Assembly: GCF_021389955.1 (NCBI RefSeq)
Contig: NZ_CP089980.1
Span: 371,501-435,500, forward strand
DNA length: 64,000 nt
From: Fulvivirga maritima
Lineage (GTDB): Bacteria; Bacteroidota; Bacteroidia; Cytophagales; Cyclobacteriaceae
Direction of reading: 5' to 3'
The stretch's first letter is position 1, and each line of letters begins with the position of its first letter. Below, one piece after another: positions 55,257-64,000 of the stretch. Under the pieces are notes generated by a model, which was given only the letters and a program-made list of their open reading frames with translations, made no database searches and was not told the origin of the DNA. Made by a program: the position numbers and the translations under genes.

Positions 55257-55717
55257 GCTTTATTGTTAAAAGATTAATTATTGTATGAGCAAGTCTTATG
55301 AATGGGTTGCTAATAAATTAACTCAATTTTATTGTGCGCATAAGCAAATCCTAGTTCTAGCGATGTAGGAGTAGAGCTTTGATTACAGTCTGCCTGGAGC
55401 TTCTACTCCCCCATTAATAGTTCACATTTCACTATTGTCAAGTTTAATGATCGCCTGCCTCTTATCGAATTTTACCCTTTCATCTTGTGTTAATTTTTGA
55501 TCGGCATATCCTCATGATATATACTTTAATTTATATCAATTTTATTTGGTTGATATATTGCTAATATATGTCATATTATTTTTATTGCAATAATAATCTA
55601 ATTTTAGATTTGAGGATTATTATATATATTAAACTAGATTTTATCCGTTAAAATTTATTTCTTCCGTTAACATGCGGTTTTGCTTTGAGGGCATAATTAT
55701 TAGATGATTATAAAACA
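55257..55717. other. 461-bp AT-rich divergent spacer
   Basis: This spacer lies between the interrupted peptidase gene (leftward) and the lipoprotein gene (rightward). It has strongly AT-rich stretches, such as TTTATATCAATTTTATTTGG near 55530. I saw no clear gene, repeat or RNA structure. Confidence 0.4.
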
Positions 55718-56194
55718 TTGTTAAAATCTTTAATTTCCACCGTTGAATGTCTAAACACGATCGCAATTCTAATACTGCTGTCAATGATATCGTGTGATAG
55801 TGATGATACAATTTCAACCACATGCGAACTAAATACCTTAATAAATTCCAATGAATATGAGAATGCACCATCGAATGATGTTACCATAAATAACTTGGAG
55901 ATTTCTGGAGACTGCCTAACTATTACTTTTAGCGCAAGTGGATGTGATGGAGAATCATGGGAATACAAACTGATTGACTCTGAGACGATCGACTTTTTGG
56001 TTACAGCTGATGAACCATCGACGGGTAGACGGGCCCTAAGAACTTTAAGACTCTCATTAAAAGATGATGAGTATCGTGAGGCACTAATAACTAAGACAAT
56101 AAGTTTTGATATTTCTAACCTTAAAGTTGAAGGAGAGAATTCAGTAGAATTAAATATTGCAAATGGCGTCTCCTCTGTCATGTATGAGTACTAA
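55718..56194 (+). CDS. Putative lipoprotein, unknown function
   Basis: This 158-residue product has a hydrophobic stretch ending in a lipobox (NTIAILILLSMISCDSDD), although the leader before it (LKSLISTVECL) is longer than normal, so the start is uncertain. The mature part reads as beta-strands with NNLEISGDCLTITFSASGCD and GESWEYKLIDSE, typical of small Bacteroidota lipoproteins. The complementary-strand frame of similar length lacks such features. No family recognised. The next gene starts 26 bp downstream. Confidence 0.55.
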   Translation: MLKSLISTVECLNTIAILILLSMISCDSDDTISTTCELNTLINSNEYENAPSNDVTINNLEISGDCLTITFSASGCDGESWEYKLIDSETIDFLVTADEPSTGRRALRTLRLSLKDDEYREALITKTISFDISNLKVEGENSVELNIANGVSSVMYEY

Positions 56195-56220
56195 AACTAT
56201 ACAACATATAAACCACGATA

Positions 56221-56760
56221 ATGAAAAAAATAATTGTAGTAATTTTTATCATTTTATTTCATTCAGCAAAAGCTCAAGTTGAAAATGATATTTCAATTTT
56301 TCACAGAATATTAATACTTAATTCAAAAAATGAATTAATGGTTGTTAAAATCGAGAATACTGACTTTTGGGTTACACCAGGGCTTTATCAAACCAAAGAA
56401 CAGACAATTAAAAATGGATTGGACAGTCTTTCATCAACCTATGGATTTGATATAAAAGAACTTAAACTAAAAGGAACATTTATTCTAAAAAGAGAATTGA
56501 ATGGAAAGCATTCGACATCATTGCGACATGTTTATACTGCAAAAATCAAAGATGGAGTAGAAAAAAGACCAAACGAAATAGAGGAAATCAAATGGTTATC
56601 TACTAATAAAGCAATCGAAAAAATTACTTTCCCTCACATCAACGAAATGATTAAGCAAATAATGGCAAAACCTGATGAAATTTGGGGAGGGACTTTGCTT
56701 CAGTTCAAAGAAGGTAATAAATGGAAAACAAAAATATTGGAAGAATTTTATACTCTTTGA
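56221..56760 (+). CDS. Exported Nudix-fold protein lacking catalytic residues
   Basis: This 179-residue protein starts with a signal peptide (KKIIVVIFIILFHSAKAQ). The remainder looks like a Nudix domain: ISIFHRILILNSKNELMVVK, the Nudix-box position G54-x5-E60-x7-D68-S-L-x-S-T-x-G75-F76, then YTAKIKDGVEKRPNEIEEIK and WLSTNKAIEKITFPHINEM. At the box, the Arg-Glu and Glu-Glu metal residues are replaced by Asp-Ser and Ser-Thr. Nudix hydrolysis is therefore unlikely. Nudix proteins are normally cytoplasmic; an exported form is unusual. Function unknown. Confidence 0.7.
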   Translation: MKKIIVVIFIILFHSAKAQVENDISIFHRILILNSKNELMVVKIENTDFWVTPGLYQTKEQTIKNGLDSLSSTYGFDIKELKLKGTFILKRELNGKHSTSLRHVYTAKIKDGVEKRPNEIEEIKWLSTNKAIEKITFPHINEMIKQIMAKPDEIWGGTLLQFKEGNKWKTKILEEFYTL

Positions 56761-56790
56761 ATCGAAAAAAACAGGTTACACATTCCAGTA

Positions 56791-56840
56791 CTCGATCGCA
56801 ATTTTATTGCGATTACAACCTTCAGGGCATTTGTAATACT
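56791..56840. repeat. REP unit
   Basis: It contains CTCGATCGCAATTTTATTGC, then ACAACCTTCAGGGCATTTGT with a decayed second palindrome arm. It belongs to the same family as those at 51.2-52.1 kb. Confidence 0.7.
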
Positions 56841-56879
56841 CTCCAATCGTGCACTTCAAAAAAGTATTCATAATAAATA

Positions 56880-57596
56880 TTGAAAACCAGATTAATAATT
56901 GTGCTTTTAACCATTGCAGGCCTCTTTTCCTGTAAGCAAAAAAGTGATTCAGAAAAAAAGAAGGCTACTATACAACCAGAGCCTGTATATTCCACCAAAA
57001 ACAACAACGAAAAACCGCCAATAGACTCGGTGTTAGAAAGGTTTACTTACACAGATACAACATATTCTTTTTCTCAAGAAGAAAGAATAATTATTCAGAA
57101 CAGTTTACCTAAAGGAGGGATGATTGCACCTGGTGGAGCACAGTATTTTGATACTTCAGGAAAAAAATATGTCTTTGCTGTATTTTGGACACGCATAATC
57201 AATGAATCCTCAACTCCAATAGAACTTAACATTCATATTCCTGCTGATTCATTCGCCATTTTCAATCCACCAAATTCCTATTTGAAATTGTTTTTACCAC
57301 CTGATAAATTAACCTATGACAAGCTATCATCCTTTAACTACGGCCTCACTAATATAAAATCATTTTTGGATATCAATTTAAATAAAGCTACCAACTTAAG
57401 AAAAACGATTGCTCCTAATAATGAGTATATTTTCTATGTGGCAACGCTCTCTTATGAGGCAACGGGAACCCCAAGAGCCGCTCTTTTTATGCAAAAGGAA
57501 GCTCTTTATTACAGAATGAGTTTATCACCAAATGGTGCTGGCACTATTCCTTTGGGGAAAATTACATTTACAAAGAAGGCTAACAGTAACGAATAA
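56880..57596 (+). CDS. Putative lipoprotein, unknown function
   Basis: A TTG start at 56880 gives KTRLIIVLLTIAGLFSC, a clean lipobox with Cys18; no in-frame ATG gives a better signal. The 238-residue product has a disordered, lysine-rich start (KQKSDSEKKKATIQPEP) and a beta-rich body (YVFAVFWTRIINESSTPIEL, NIHIPADSFAIFNPPNS, EYIFYVATLSYEATGTPRA). I do not recognise the family. It lies 40 bp after a REP unit and is convergent with the Cys/Gly-tail membrane protein gene. Confidence 0.65.
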   Translation: MKTRLIIVLLTIAGLFSCKQKSDSEKKKATIQPEPVYSTKNNNEKPPIDSVLERFTYTDTTYSFSQEERIIIQNSLPKGGMIAPGGAQYFDTSGKKYVFAVFWTRIINESSTPIELNIHIPADSFAIFNPPNSYLKLFLPPDKLTYDKLSSFNYGLTNIKSFLDINLNKATNLRKTIAPNNEYIFYVATLSYEATGTPRAALFMQKEALYYRMSLSPNGAGTIPLGKITFTKKANSNE

Positions 57597-57686
57597 AGGC
57601 AGGAGCACTCAAGTCGCTTCTCAGGGTTAGGCAAAGTCGGCTTGGTACTATAAAACTCAATGAATCTCAGGTTGAATTTTCAAATC

Positions 57687-59120
57687 TTAACTTCCTCCAC
57701 AACCACCACAGCCTCCACCTCCACCGCAGCCTGAACTACATGAGCTTCCGCAACCTGAGCCACAGTTAGAGCCACAAGAACTGCCTATATCAGATCCACA
57801 GCTACTTTCTTCACGGCTCCTTCCTCCGCTAAACCATGATGTGCTTCTGGGATTGAGGTAATCAGTTTGCTCAACTAACGGTACTAAAGCGCTAGAAATA
57901 ACTGCTGCACCTAAAAAACAGTATTCCCATTCCGGGTCGCCCGTGTGTTGACGCAAAACTTCCTCTTTATCATACAAGCTTGGCACCTGTTTGAGCACCA
58001 GCTGCTGCATTTTATTAAACACATTAAAACAAAGTATTATAAATGCTAATAATAGTAAAACCAGAAAAAGCACAGGCTTGCCATCTCCCATACCGTTTAT
58101 TAACCGCCCTATACCAAACAACATCAACATAGTGATAGCTACACAATTAATAGTGACAAGCCTGCCATAATCTTTAGACTGGTTGAAGAAATTTCTAAAT
58201 TTCATCAGCACATAGGGTATGTTTACAATGGAAGGCTTGGAGTACAACAAGGTGGACAACCTGTAATAAGAGGTAGTTTCTTCGTTTTCTATAATCTGCA
58301 GTGCTGCAAATTCCTGTGCATCTACAGATTTATTACTTTTCTTTACTCTCAGCCGATCTCCATCTACCACTTCAATCACTTCTCTCCGCATCAGCTTATT
58401 GATATAGCTATCGATCACTTTTTCTAACCGCCCAGAGTTAACAAATATAAGTTCTGCTGCCGTTAAATTTCTTATAAAGGAATTAGTCTCTCCTCTTTCC
58501 AACATAGCCCTAACCCTATGCTTATTAAACATATGAAGGGTTATGATCAAGAAAACAGCCGCACCCACAAACCCCATCAGAAACAAAGGGTTATTGATAC
58601 CCAAATATACTGGCCTGAGTGCTGCAGCTGTTGGTATCATCATAGCAACTATAAAAAGTACCATTATGTATAATCTGGTATTCGGTCGCATATTGGCCTC
58701 TTTTAGGCCCATTGGAGCATACATATCCGGGTATTTCCAAATTACTGCTGGTGGCTCGCCAAAGGTTTCTTTATACAGTTTAAAAGTCTGATTACGAGCT
58801 GAAACAAACTTTTCCTTCTCTTTCTTATTATGAGTAGAGGGAATATGTTTAATGTTAGTGCCAATCACTTCACAAAACTGCTCATAGGAGTCGGAAAAAA
58901 TAAGATGCTGATGCCATACCACATCCACAATTTCAGAAGGAGACACCATGGTGCCGGCAGTACCGGCCAGGTACATAAACTTTTTGTATTCTAAAATGGC
59001 CTGCTGGGTGAAATTTTGCGTCCACGCATTTTCTTTAGCCAGTCGGGTAGAGAAACCATATTCACTTAAAGGTGCGTCTAAATCAAAGCTTAAAATCTTA
59101 TTCCAGAGCGTTTTATCCAT
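57687..59120 (-). CDS. TIGR04222-like membrane protein with glycine-rich-domain start and Cys/Gly-rich tail
   Basis: This 477-residue protein has a GRDP-like N-terminal region (FMYLAGTAGTMVSPSEIVDV, VWHQHLIFSDSYEQFCEVIG). Four or so membrane spans follow (LYIMVLFIVAMMIPTAAA, FLMGFVGAAVFLIITLHMF, VAITMLMLFGIGRLI, PVLFLVLLLLAFIILCFNVF) around a helical cytoplasmic part (FIRNLTAAELIFVNSGRLEK). The C-terminus is a run of Cys-Gly-Ser units (SSCGSDIGSSCGSNCGSGCG and more, ending GCGGCGGS). This layout matches the TIGR04222-type family, whose function is unknown. The tail may bind metal or form disulfides (inference). Confidence 0.82.
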   Translation of the reverse strand: MDKTLWNKILSFDLDAPLSEYGFSTRLAKENAWTQNFTQQAILEYKKFMYLAGTAGTMVSPSEIVDVVWHQHLIFSDSYEQFCEVIGTNIKHIPSTHNKKEKEKFVSARNQTFKLYKETFGEPPAVIWKYPDMYAPMGLKEANMRPNTRLYIMVLFIVAMMIPTAAALRPVYLGINNPLFLMGFVGAAVFLIITLHMFNKHRVRAMLERGETNSFIRNLTAAELIFVNSGRLEKVIDSYINKLMRREVIEVVDGDRLRVKKSNKSVDAQEFAALQIIENEETTSYYRLSTLLYSKPSIVNIPYVLMKFRNFFNQSKDYGRLVTINCVAITMLMLFGIGRLINGMGDGKPVLFLVLLLLAFIILCFNVFNKMQQLVLKQVPSLYDKEEVLRQHTGDPEWEYCFLGAAVISSALVPLVEQTDYLNPRSTSWFSGGRSREESSCGSDIGSSCGSNCGSGCGSSCSSGCGGGGGCGGCGGS

Positions 59121-59220
59121 AGGCCAACTGCCATTTTTATCTTAATTTAATCTTAAATCTATAAAAATAAGCCTTAAAATGACAGGGAATTTTTCCTAAG
59201 CAAAACATATATCATCAGTA

Positions 59221-59499
59221 TTAGGGCTTGAGATTCTTTACTGTAATCTCAATGCAATGGTCTCTAATGTATTTATAAAACTCCGCAAAGCCTCCTTTTG
59301 GGGTAGCAGACTCTTCCACAATCATAAAAACCTCATCGCCCGCTTCCTCTTCAGGAGCCTCCTCTACTATAATGCCTTCTATCACTTCATCTTCCGTTAT
59401 CTCTACATCCAGATCTATATTAATTTCTTCTTCACTTTCCTCCTCATTGGGCACTTCAAAGATTTCTGGCTGCTTAATTTGTGATGGCGGAGGAGGTGA
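59221..59499 (-). pseudogene. Remnant of a TonB-type energy transducer
   Basis: The minus strand reads SPPPPSQIKQPEIFEVPNEE, an acidic linker (INIDLDVEITEDEVIEGIIV, EEAPEEEAGDEVFMIVEES) and PKGGFAEFYKYIRDH, where the usual TonB C-terminal domain (GGxxAFYKYIxxNLxYP) begins but then ends after a short tail. A TAG at 59500-59502 closes the frame directly before the proline stretch. Both the membrane anchor and the TonB C-terminal domain are missing, so it is a gene fragment. Confidence 0.75.
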
Positions 59500-59561
59500 C
59501 TACTGTGTAGATAGTATCTCCAGAAGGTCTTCAAAGTCATCTGAAACCTCCCCTAGCGCTA

Positions 59562-60032
59562 TCATTTCACCTGTATATGCACTTGTCTTACAAGACTAAA
59601 CTTATCTAGTGCTGCTTGGATGTTTGGAGTAGAGAAGATGAGCATTTCTAAATTATGATATTGATCAAGATCAGCGATAAAGCACTTTTTAACTTCCCAT
59701 TTAAAGTCTAAAACGGCCTTTTGCAGAACTTGAAAATGATGTTCAAGTTCTGCCGTTGGCTCAAAATTCTTATACCTCAATACCCGCTTACCCAAAATAT
59801 TTCTACCTGATTGAATCGCAAAGTTCTTATGACTAAGAGACATCATCTGAAACTTACTTCCATCACTAATAATAGGCTTAGTAAGTTTTATCCGGGCAAT
59901 GATCTGATCATTTTCATAAAGCAAATAGGTATCTATCTTTCCACTTATATGTGGGCTACTTTTAAAGCTTAATGACTGACCTGATAAATTGGCCACTTCC
60001 CTAACCTGCTCGTCAATTGCTTTCCAGTTCAC
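59562..60032 (-). CDS. Hypothetical protein, 156 residues
   Basis: A GTG start at 60032 (NWKAIDEQVREVANLSGQ) gives a soluble protein with no signal peptide. Secondary-structure-like segments include SFKSSPHISGKIDTYLLYEN, QIIARIKLTKPIISDG, and a helical C-terminal half (AELEHHFQVLQKAVLDFKWE, NIQAALDKFSLVRQ). No family recognised. Its stop codon overlaps an ATG (ATGA) of a 21-codon frame leading toward the TonB remnant, as if two genes had been coupled. Confidence 0.5.
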   Translation of the reverse strand: MNWKAIDEQVREVANLSGQSLSFKSSPHISGKIDTYLLYENDQIIARIKLTKPIISDGSKFQMMSLSHKNFAIQSGRNILGKRVLRYKNFEPTAELEHHFQVLQKAVLDFKWEVKKCFIADLDQYHNLEMLIFSTPNIQAALDKFSLVRQVHIQVK

Positions 60033-60118
60033 AGTATTTCTTTTACTTGAAATTTTAACCTGGCTACCATGGATGTGAGCTTAAACTAAGTAGTAATGTA
60101 TCCGTTAAATCTGTAATA

Positions 60119-61525
60119 TCAATTACACTCCTCTTGAGAAGCGCGAATATCACCATCAAAAGTCCAGCCTCTCTGAATTAAACCAGTCCTAGCTGCCGCC
60201 CCTGTCTCACAATATTTCAAATCAGCTACACCTAAGACGACATCATCTCGCAGGTTCGGATTTGCATACCATCCAATCAAGGTCTGGCTATAATTATCTA
60301 TAGACATATTTGAACCCTCTAAAAGGAGATCGAGGTCACTTACATTTGGGAAATTCCAGTTTCCCAAATTCTGATTAAATTGAAGTGTAGAGTACAACAT
60401 TCTATCCATGTAAGTAGCACTACTAACATCCCAATTCCCGATATCCTGATTAAATTTCATCGCTGAAAAAAACATTCCTTTAAAGTTCTCTACGTTTGAA
60501 ACATCCCATTCTGATATATTTCCATCGAAATTAACGGCGATAGCAAACATTTGAAACATGCTTTTCACACTACTCACATCCCAATTACCGATTTCTTGAT
60601 TAAAATCATTTGCACGTTCAAACATTCGAGACATATCTTCTACTCTACTTACATCCCAATCACTGATATTCTGATTAAATACTGTACAGCCTTCAAACAT
60701 ACTATGCATATCTGACACATTCCCCACATCCCACTTTTCAATATTGGTAACCTTCAACCTCCAGTTATTCAAGAACATTGAATTCATATTTGTTACTTTA
60801 TCAAGGTTGGGAATATCCTCAGCACTAAACCCAACATCAGTACCCGCAAATGCTCCGTAAAATGACTCCCATTCATTATCACCCCATTGCAAAATTGACT
60901 CTATCCTTTCCTCTCCTACCTCATCAGTCAAATACTTTTTACCCATGAATAAAGCAGGAAATACCCCTAACACCTTTACCTCATAGTAACCCGACTCTAT
61001 ATAAGTATGTGTGGCATCGGAAGTAACACTTTCAGAGATACTTCCATCTCCCCAATCTACACTGTAATTATATTCATACTCTGGGTTAGTATATATCGAA
61101 ATAGATCTATCATCACCAATCAGCCAACTCATTATAAAAGCTTCCTCCTCATCTAAGAGATTTACCCTAACCTTAATTGATTCTTTCACATTATCTCCAG
61201 CTACTACTTCAACTTCAAGATTTATCATATTAGACTCATCATTTTCATAATCAAAGAAATCTGGCTCTAAAACATATAGTTCGCCTGTTACCGAATTAAT
61301 ACCAAGAACACGCCTTGGTTCTTGACTTGTAATTCTATATTGTAATTCCGAATCGGGTTCTACTGAGGCATTGATTGAGCCTACCACTTCATTTAATTCC
61401 ACATTCTCTACTACATCAATGGTGAGGTCTGAGACACTAATTACTGATGGAACATACTGTTCCGACTCCTCAGAGCACGCCATTATTAACATTATCATGA
61501 GAACACCCAAAAGCCTATTTTTCAT
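60119..61525 (-). CDS. BspA-family (DUF285) surface lipoprotein
   Basis: The start at 61525 gives KNRLLGVLMIMLIMAC with a lipobox; the four codons upstream are dispensable. Cadherin-like (VVENVELNEVVGSINASVEP) and PKD-like (YNYSVDWGDGSISESVTSDA) regions follow. About six copies of a 25-residue unit of the form NWDVSSV-x-MxxMF-x-A-xx-FNQ-x-I (for example ISDWDVSRVEDMSRMFERAN, IGNWDVSSVKSMFQMFAI) fill residues about 250-410. This is the BspA/DUF285 repeat found in surface proteins that bind other cells or matrix. The C-terminus (CETGAAARTGLIQRGWTFDG) is the usual end cap. Confidence 0.92.
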   Translation of the reverse strand: MKNRLLGVLMIMLIMACSEESEQYVPSVISVSDLTIDVVENVELNEVVGSINASVEPDSELQYRITSQEPRRVLGINSVTGELYVLEPDFFDYENDESNMINLEVEVVAGDNVKESIKVRVNLLDEEEAFIMSWLIGDDRSISIYTNPEYEYNYSVDWGDGSISESVTSDATHTYIESGYYEVKVLGVFPALFMGKKYLTDEVGEERIESILQWGDNEWESFYGAFAGTDVGFSAEDIPNLDKVTNMNSMFLNNWRLKVTNIEKWDVGNVSDMHSMFEGCTVFNQNISDWDVSRVEDMSRMFERANDFNQEIGNWDVSSVKSMFQMFAIAVNFDGNISEWDVSNVENFKGMFFSAMKFNQDIGNWDVSSATYMDRMLYSTLQFNQNLGNWNFPNVSDLDLLLEGSNMSIDNYSQTLIGWYANPNLRDDVVLGVADLKYCETGAAARTGLIQRGWTFDGDIRASQEECN

Positions 61526-61644
61526 ATAATTCATCATATTTAAATCCTAATCATATTTTGAATTCTATATCACTAATCTTTGTAACCCCATATTAATAAA
61601 TCACTCTTCCTAAAGTTTAAATTTTGGTTACCGACTCTCATTAA

Positions 61645-63388
61645 TCAACTCTCACTCACCGTATGATCCGTAGTAGTGCTGGTATTTTCGGTAGCCAGTG
61701 TACTTACAAACCTCCACTCAGAGTTAGCTTCACTTGGGGTGAAAGAGGCCATTACGTATCCTCTATCTGATGCGTTTAGGTATTGTAAATCCTTAATAAG
61801 CAGCTGCAAGCTCTGTTCAAAAGGATCAATAATAGCCGGATCCGTTCCGAATATACCTTCAAAACCTGGTGAAGAAACTGAAGAGGTGGCAAACTCAGCC
61901 CCTACTTTATTACCTTGCGCATCAGTTAGGTCCAGATGCCAGGCATTATGCGTATCTCCGGCCACAGAGATTAATTTTTTTCCGGCTGCCGCAGCATATA
62001 CTATCTCCCTTTCTGCCGGATAGCCATCCCAGGCATCTAAATTATAAGGCAAAACAGTCTCTACCTTGGCAATTTCTTCCGCCGTTAAAGACGGATCATT
62101 TTGCAGCATTCGTGATTTTATGGTAACCAACTGCGTAACCAATGTGTTGTAATTGGCATATAACTCTGGCGTAACTCCACTTGCCGTTATTTCGGCGGTA
62201 ATAAGCAAAAGCTCCACGGGTATGTACACTTTACCCATAAGCACCTGACTGCCCAGCACTTGCCAGGTAGCTCCACTGCCAGCTAACTGACCAGTAAGCC
62301 ATGAAAGCTGTTCTGCCCCTAATATAGTGCGATCGCTGTCCATCCAATCAGCTAAAAAGGCTTCACTATCTAATCCTGATAAAGTGAAATAATCTGCATA
62401 GCTGAGCTGTTTATTCCTACCTATTATTCGGGTATCCAGCATAAGGAGGTTAACAATGCCACCCATATCAAAACTGCGATAGATTTTGGCATTATCGCTC
62501 ACTCTGGCAGGTAAATACTCTGCCCAGGCTTGTATAGCATTTGATTTGCGCACCTCAAAACTACCCTCATCATCCTGGTGATTCTCGGCTCCATCAGTAT
62601 AGGCATCATTAGCTATCTCATGGTCATCCCACACACAAATAAAAGGTTTTAATCTATGCGCTTCCTGTAATTGAGGGTCTCTCCTATATTGCCTATATCG
62701 GGCTCTGTAATCATCTAGTTCTATAATTTCACCGGTAGGCTCATGCTCCCGACCTAACTGGGTAGTCAGTTCGCTACTTCCGTATCCTCCTGCGGGGTAT
62801 TCGTAAATGTAATCGCCCAAATGCACTACCACATCAGCTTCCGATTGAGCCACTGCGCCATAAACATTAAACAAGCCGGCCTGAAAGTTAGCACAAGACA
62901 TTACCGCCAGGTTAATCTGGCTAGCCTCTCCCGCAGCCGGTAGTGTTTTGGTTTCTCCTATAACTGAAGCAGTAGCTGTCATTTCATTTCTAAATCGGTA
63001 ATAATAACGGGTATTAGAGCTTAAATTACTTACATCTACATAAATGGTGTTATCACTTCCGGCATCTACTTCTACCGTTTCACTGGCCACTACTATCTCA
63101 AAATCTGCATCTGTGGCTACATCAAGAATAATGGTAGGTGTGCCTGTTTCATTAGTAGCGGGTGTATAACGAGACCATAACACCACTCTATCCTGAGCAG
63201 GATCAAAGCTGGCTACTCCTTCAAAAAATCCGGGATTCCCTTCCGGAGTAAACGGTGGCGTATTATCATCATCGTCATTACAACTGCTGAGCAGTGTGGG
63301 CGCCAGGCCTACACCCGCTGCGGCCACTACTGAGTTTCTTAAAAAGCTTCTTCGGCTTAGGTTCTTAAGTATTTTTTTCTTTGTTCAT
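61645..63388 (-). CDS. phoD: PhoD-type alkaline phosphatase, Tat lipoprotein (start shifted by one base)
   Basis: This metallophosphatase has VMSCANFQAGLFNVYGAVAQ, VVHLGDYIYEYPAGGYG, FICVWDDHEIANDAYTDGA, LSWLTGQLAGSGATWQVLGS, and ISVAGDTHNAWHLDLTD, the conserved PhoD metal and active-site blocks. The Tat motif SRRSFLRNS and lipobox LLSSC are coded in frame just before the open frame at 63327, but no start codon is in that frame. ATG at 63388 is in a frame offset by one base; the T7 run at 63372-63378 with six T's would give MNKEKILKNLSRRSFLRN. A single-base error or mutation is therefore likely. It is exported folded and anchored outside. Confidence 0.9.
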
Positions 63389-63674
63389 GGTTGATAGCAA
63401 TTAAGCTTCTAAAATACTCTGCATGCCGAATAGAAGACATTTTTACTGATAATGGATTTATTAATTTTCTTTGAAATATTTAACATTTTAATAAAACATT
63501 CCATACTAAATCCACTACTTAACGCTCAACCATTATTACAATAAACACTAAAAGTAATTACTTCCATTCTCACTGAAAACAGTGATTTTCAATAGAATAA
63601 GGCCTATAAGCACTTAGAAATACTTTTCGATTGATAATATTGTATTTCTATTAGTTTAAACTCATTCTAAAGCG
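63389..63674. other. 286-bp spacer between phoD and the edge gene
   Basis: This divergent spacer is AT-rich, presumably with promoters for both genes. No repeat or RNA element was recognised. Confidence 0.4.
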
Positions 63675-64000
63675 ATGAAACAGGACATCACCCAATCTAC
63701 AGGTTATATTTTCAATCATACCATTGAAAAAAGCATTAACACCTACCTTATAGAATGGCAAGGCCTCTTTACCAAAGCCATTAATTCATCTGATAGCGAG
63801 GACTCTTCTATTTCTATACAAGCCCTGAATGAAGCAATGGAACTGCCCTGTAAGGTGCCATTTTTCAAAAGTTGGGACTGGTTGGTTTCCTGCCTGCCGG
63901 CCATGCAGATCTCTAACAACACTTTGAAGTATATCGACAAGGTGCCTTCTCATGGTATTGATGATGAGTACAATCTGTTTATGGGTCATATATATCTGTT
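63675..64000 (+). CDS. Partial hypothetical gene running off the window
   Basis: ATG at 63675 opens MKQDITQSTGYIFNHTIEKS, then INTYLIEWQGLFTKAINSSD, ELPCKVPFFKSWDWLVSCLP and KVPSHGIDDEYNLFMGHIYL, and stays open to the window end (108 codons). It has no signal peptide. The reverse-strand frames over the same stretch are shadows. No family recognised from this part. Confidence 0.6.
   Translation, partial: MKQDITQSTGYIFNHTIEKSINTYLIEWQGLFTKAINSSDSEDSSISIQALNEAMELPCKVPFFKSWDWLVSCLPAMQISNNTLKYIDKVPSHGIDDEYNLFMGHIYL

Noticed and set aside
55708-56181. 157-codon minus-strand frame opposite the lipoprotein gene
   Set aside because: It is Ser/Val-rich with no signal or family motif; the plus-strand frame has a lipobox and better composition.
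1-64000. tRNA or rRNA genes and riboswitches
   Set aside because: No cloverleaf, 16S/23S signature or known riboswitch core was recognised by eye.

Overview
The window looks like the chromosome of a Bacteroidota member, probably a marine Cytophagales-type bacterium (inference). The signs are several SusC/SusD outer-membrane uptake pairs, lipoproteins ending their signal in Cys-Asp-Asp, a type IX secretion C-terminal tail, FecR/ECF-sigma regulation with a SusC carrying an STN domain, TAnnTTTG-type -7 boxes, and low-GC DNA. I saw no rRNA, tRNA or CRISPR array.

1-18.1 kb is a pectin/uronate utilisation locus. Two tandem SusC/SusD pairs and the start of a further lipoprotein run leftward. A rightward operon runs kduI-kduD-lacI-uxaB-uxaC-kdgK-kdgA. 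Together they take unsaturated uronates and galacturonate/glucuronate to KDG, KDPG, then pyruvate and glyceraldehyde-3-phosphate. Altronate dehydratase (uxaA) is not in the window. Six copies or variants of the palindrome TGCAATCGATTGCA lie before the transport and catabolic genes, which suggests one regulon of the LacI protein encoded in the operon. Both SusC genes are broken by one extra base in an 8-base homopolymer.

18.1-26.5 kb is accessory DNA. It holds a small exported protein with a triplicated 13-residue motif, an IS256-family element (copy 1, perfect 8-bp target duplication) lying between the promoter and start codon of an ABC transporter, and a patch of small genes (DUF1877, membrane and exported proteins) interleaved with palindromic repeats and a relic of a REP-associated transposase (RAYT).

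26.5-38.7 kb is a leftward ECF sigma - type IX-secreted protein - FecR - SusC (with STN) - SusD - zinc metallohydrolase lipoprotein - DUF4302 lipoprotein - small lipoprotein locus, a trans-envelope-regulated uptake system for an unknown, possibly peptide-derived, substrate.

38.9-50.4 kb carries a heavy-metal efflux operon (His-rich protein, CzcA/CusA RND pump fused to a TolC-like outer-membrane factor, CzcB-like adaptor), a class III ribonucleotide reductase (nrdG-nrdD), and an ankyrin-repeat gene divergent from a large katE-type catalase.

50.4-57 kb is a second accessory region. A full-length RAYT gene is flanked by its presumed REP palindromes, and IS256 copy 2 interrupts an S41 peptidase gene whose reading frame is exactly restored if the insertion is removed. 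Small exported proteins follow, including an exported Nudix-fold protein without catalytic residues.

57-64 kb has a membrane protein with a Cys/Gly-rich tail, a TonB remnant, a BspA-type repeat lipoprotein, a Tat-exported PhoD-type phosphatase whose start is also shifted by one base in a homopolymer, and the start of an unidentified gene.
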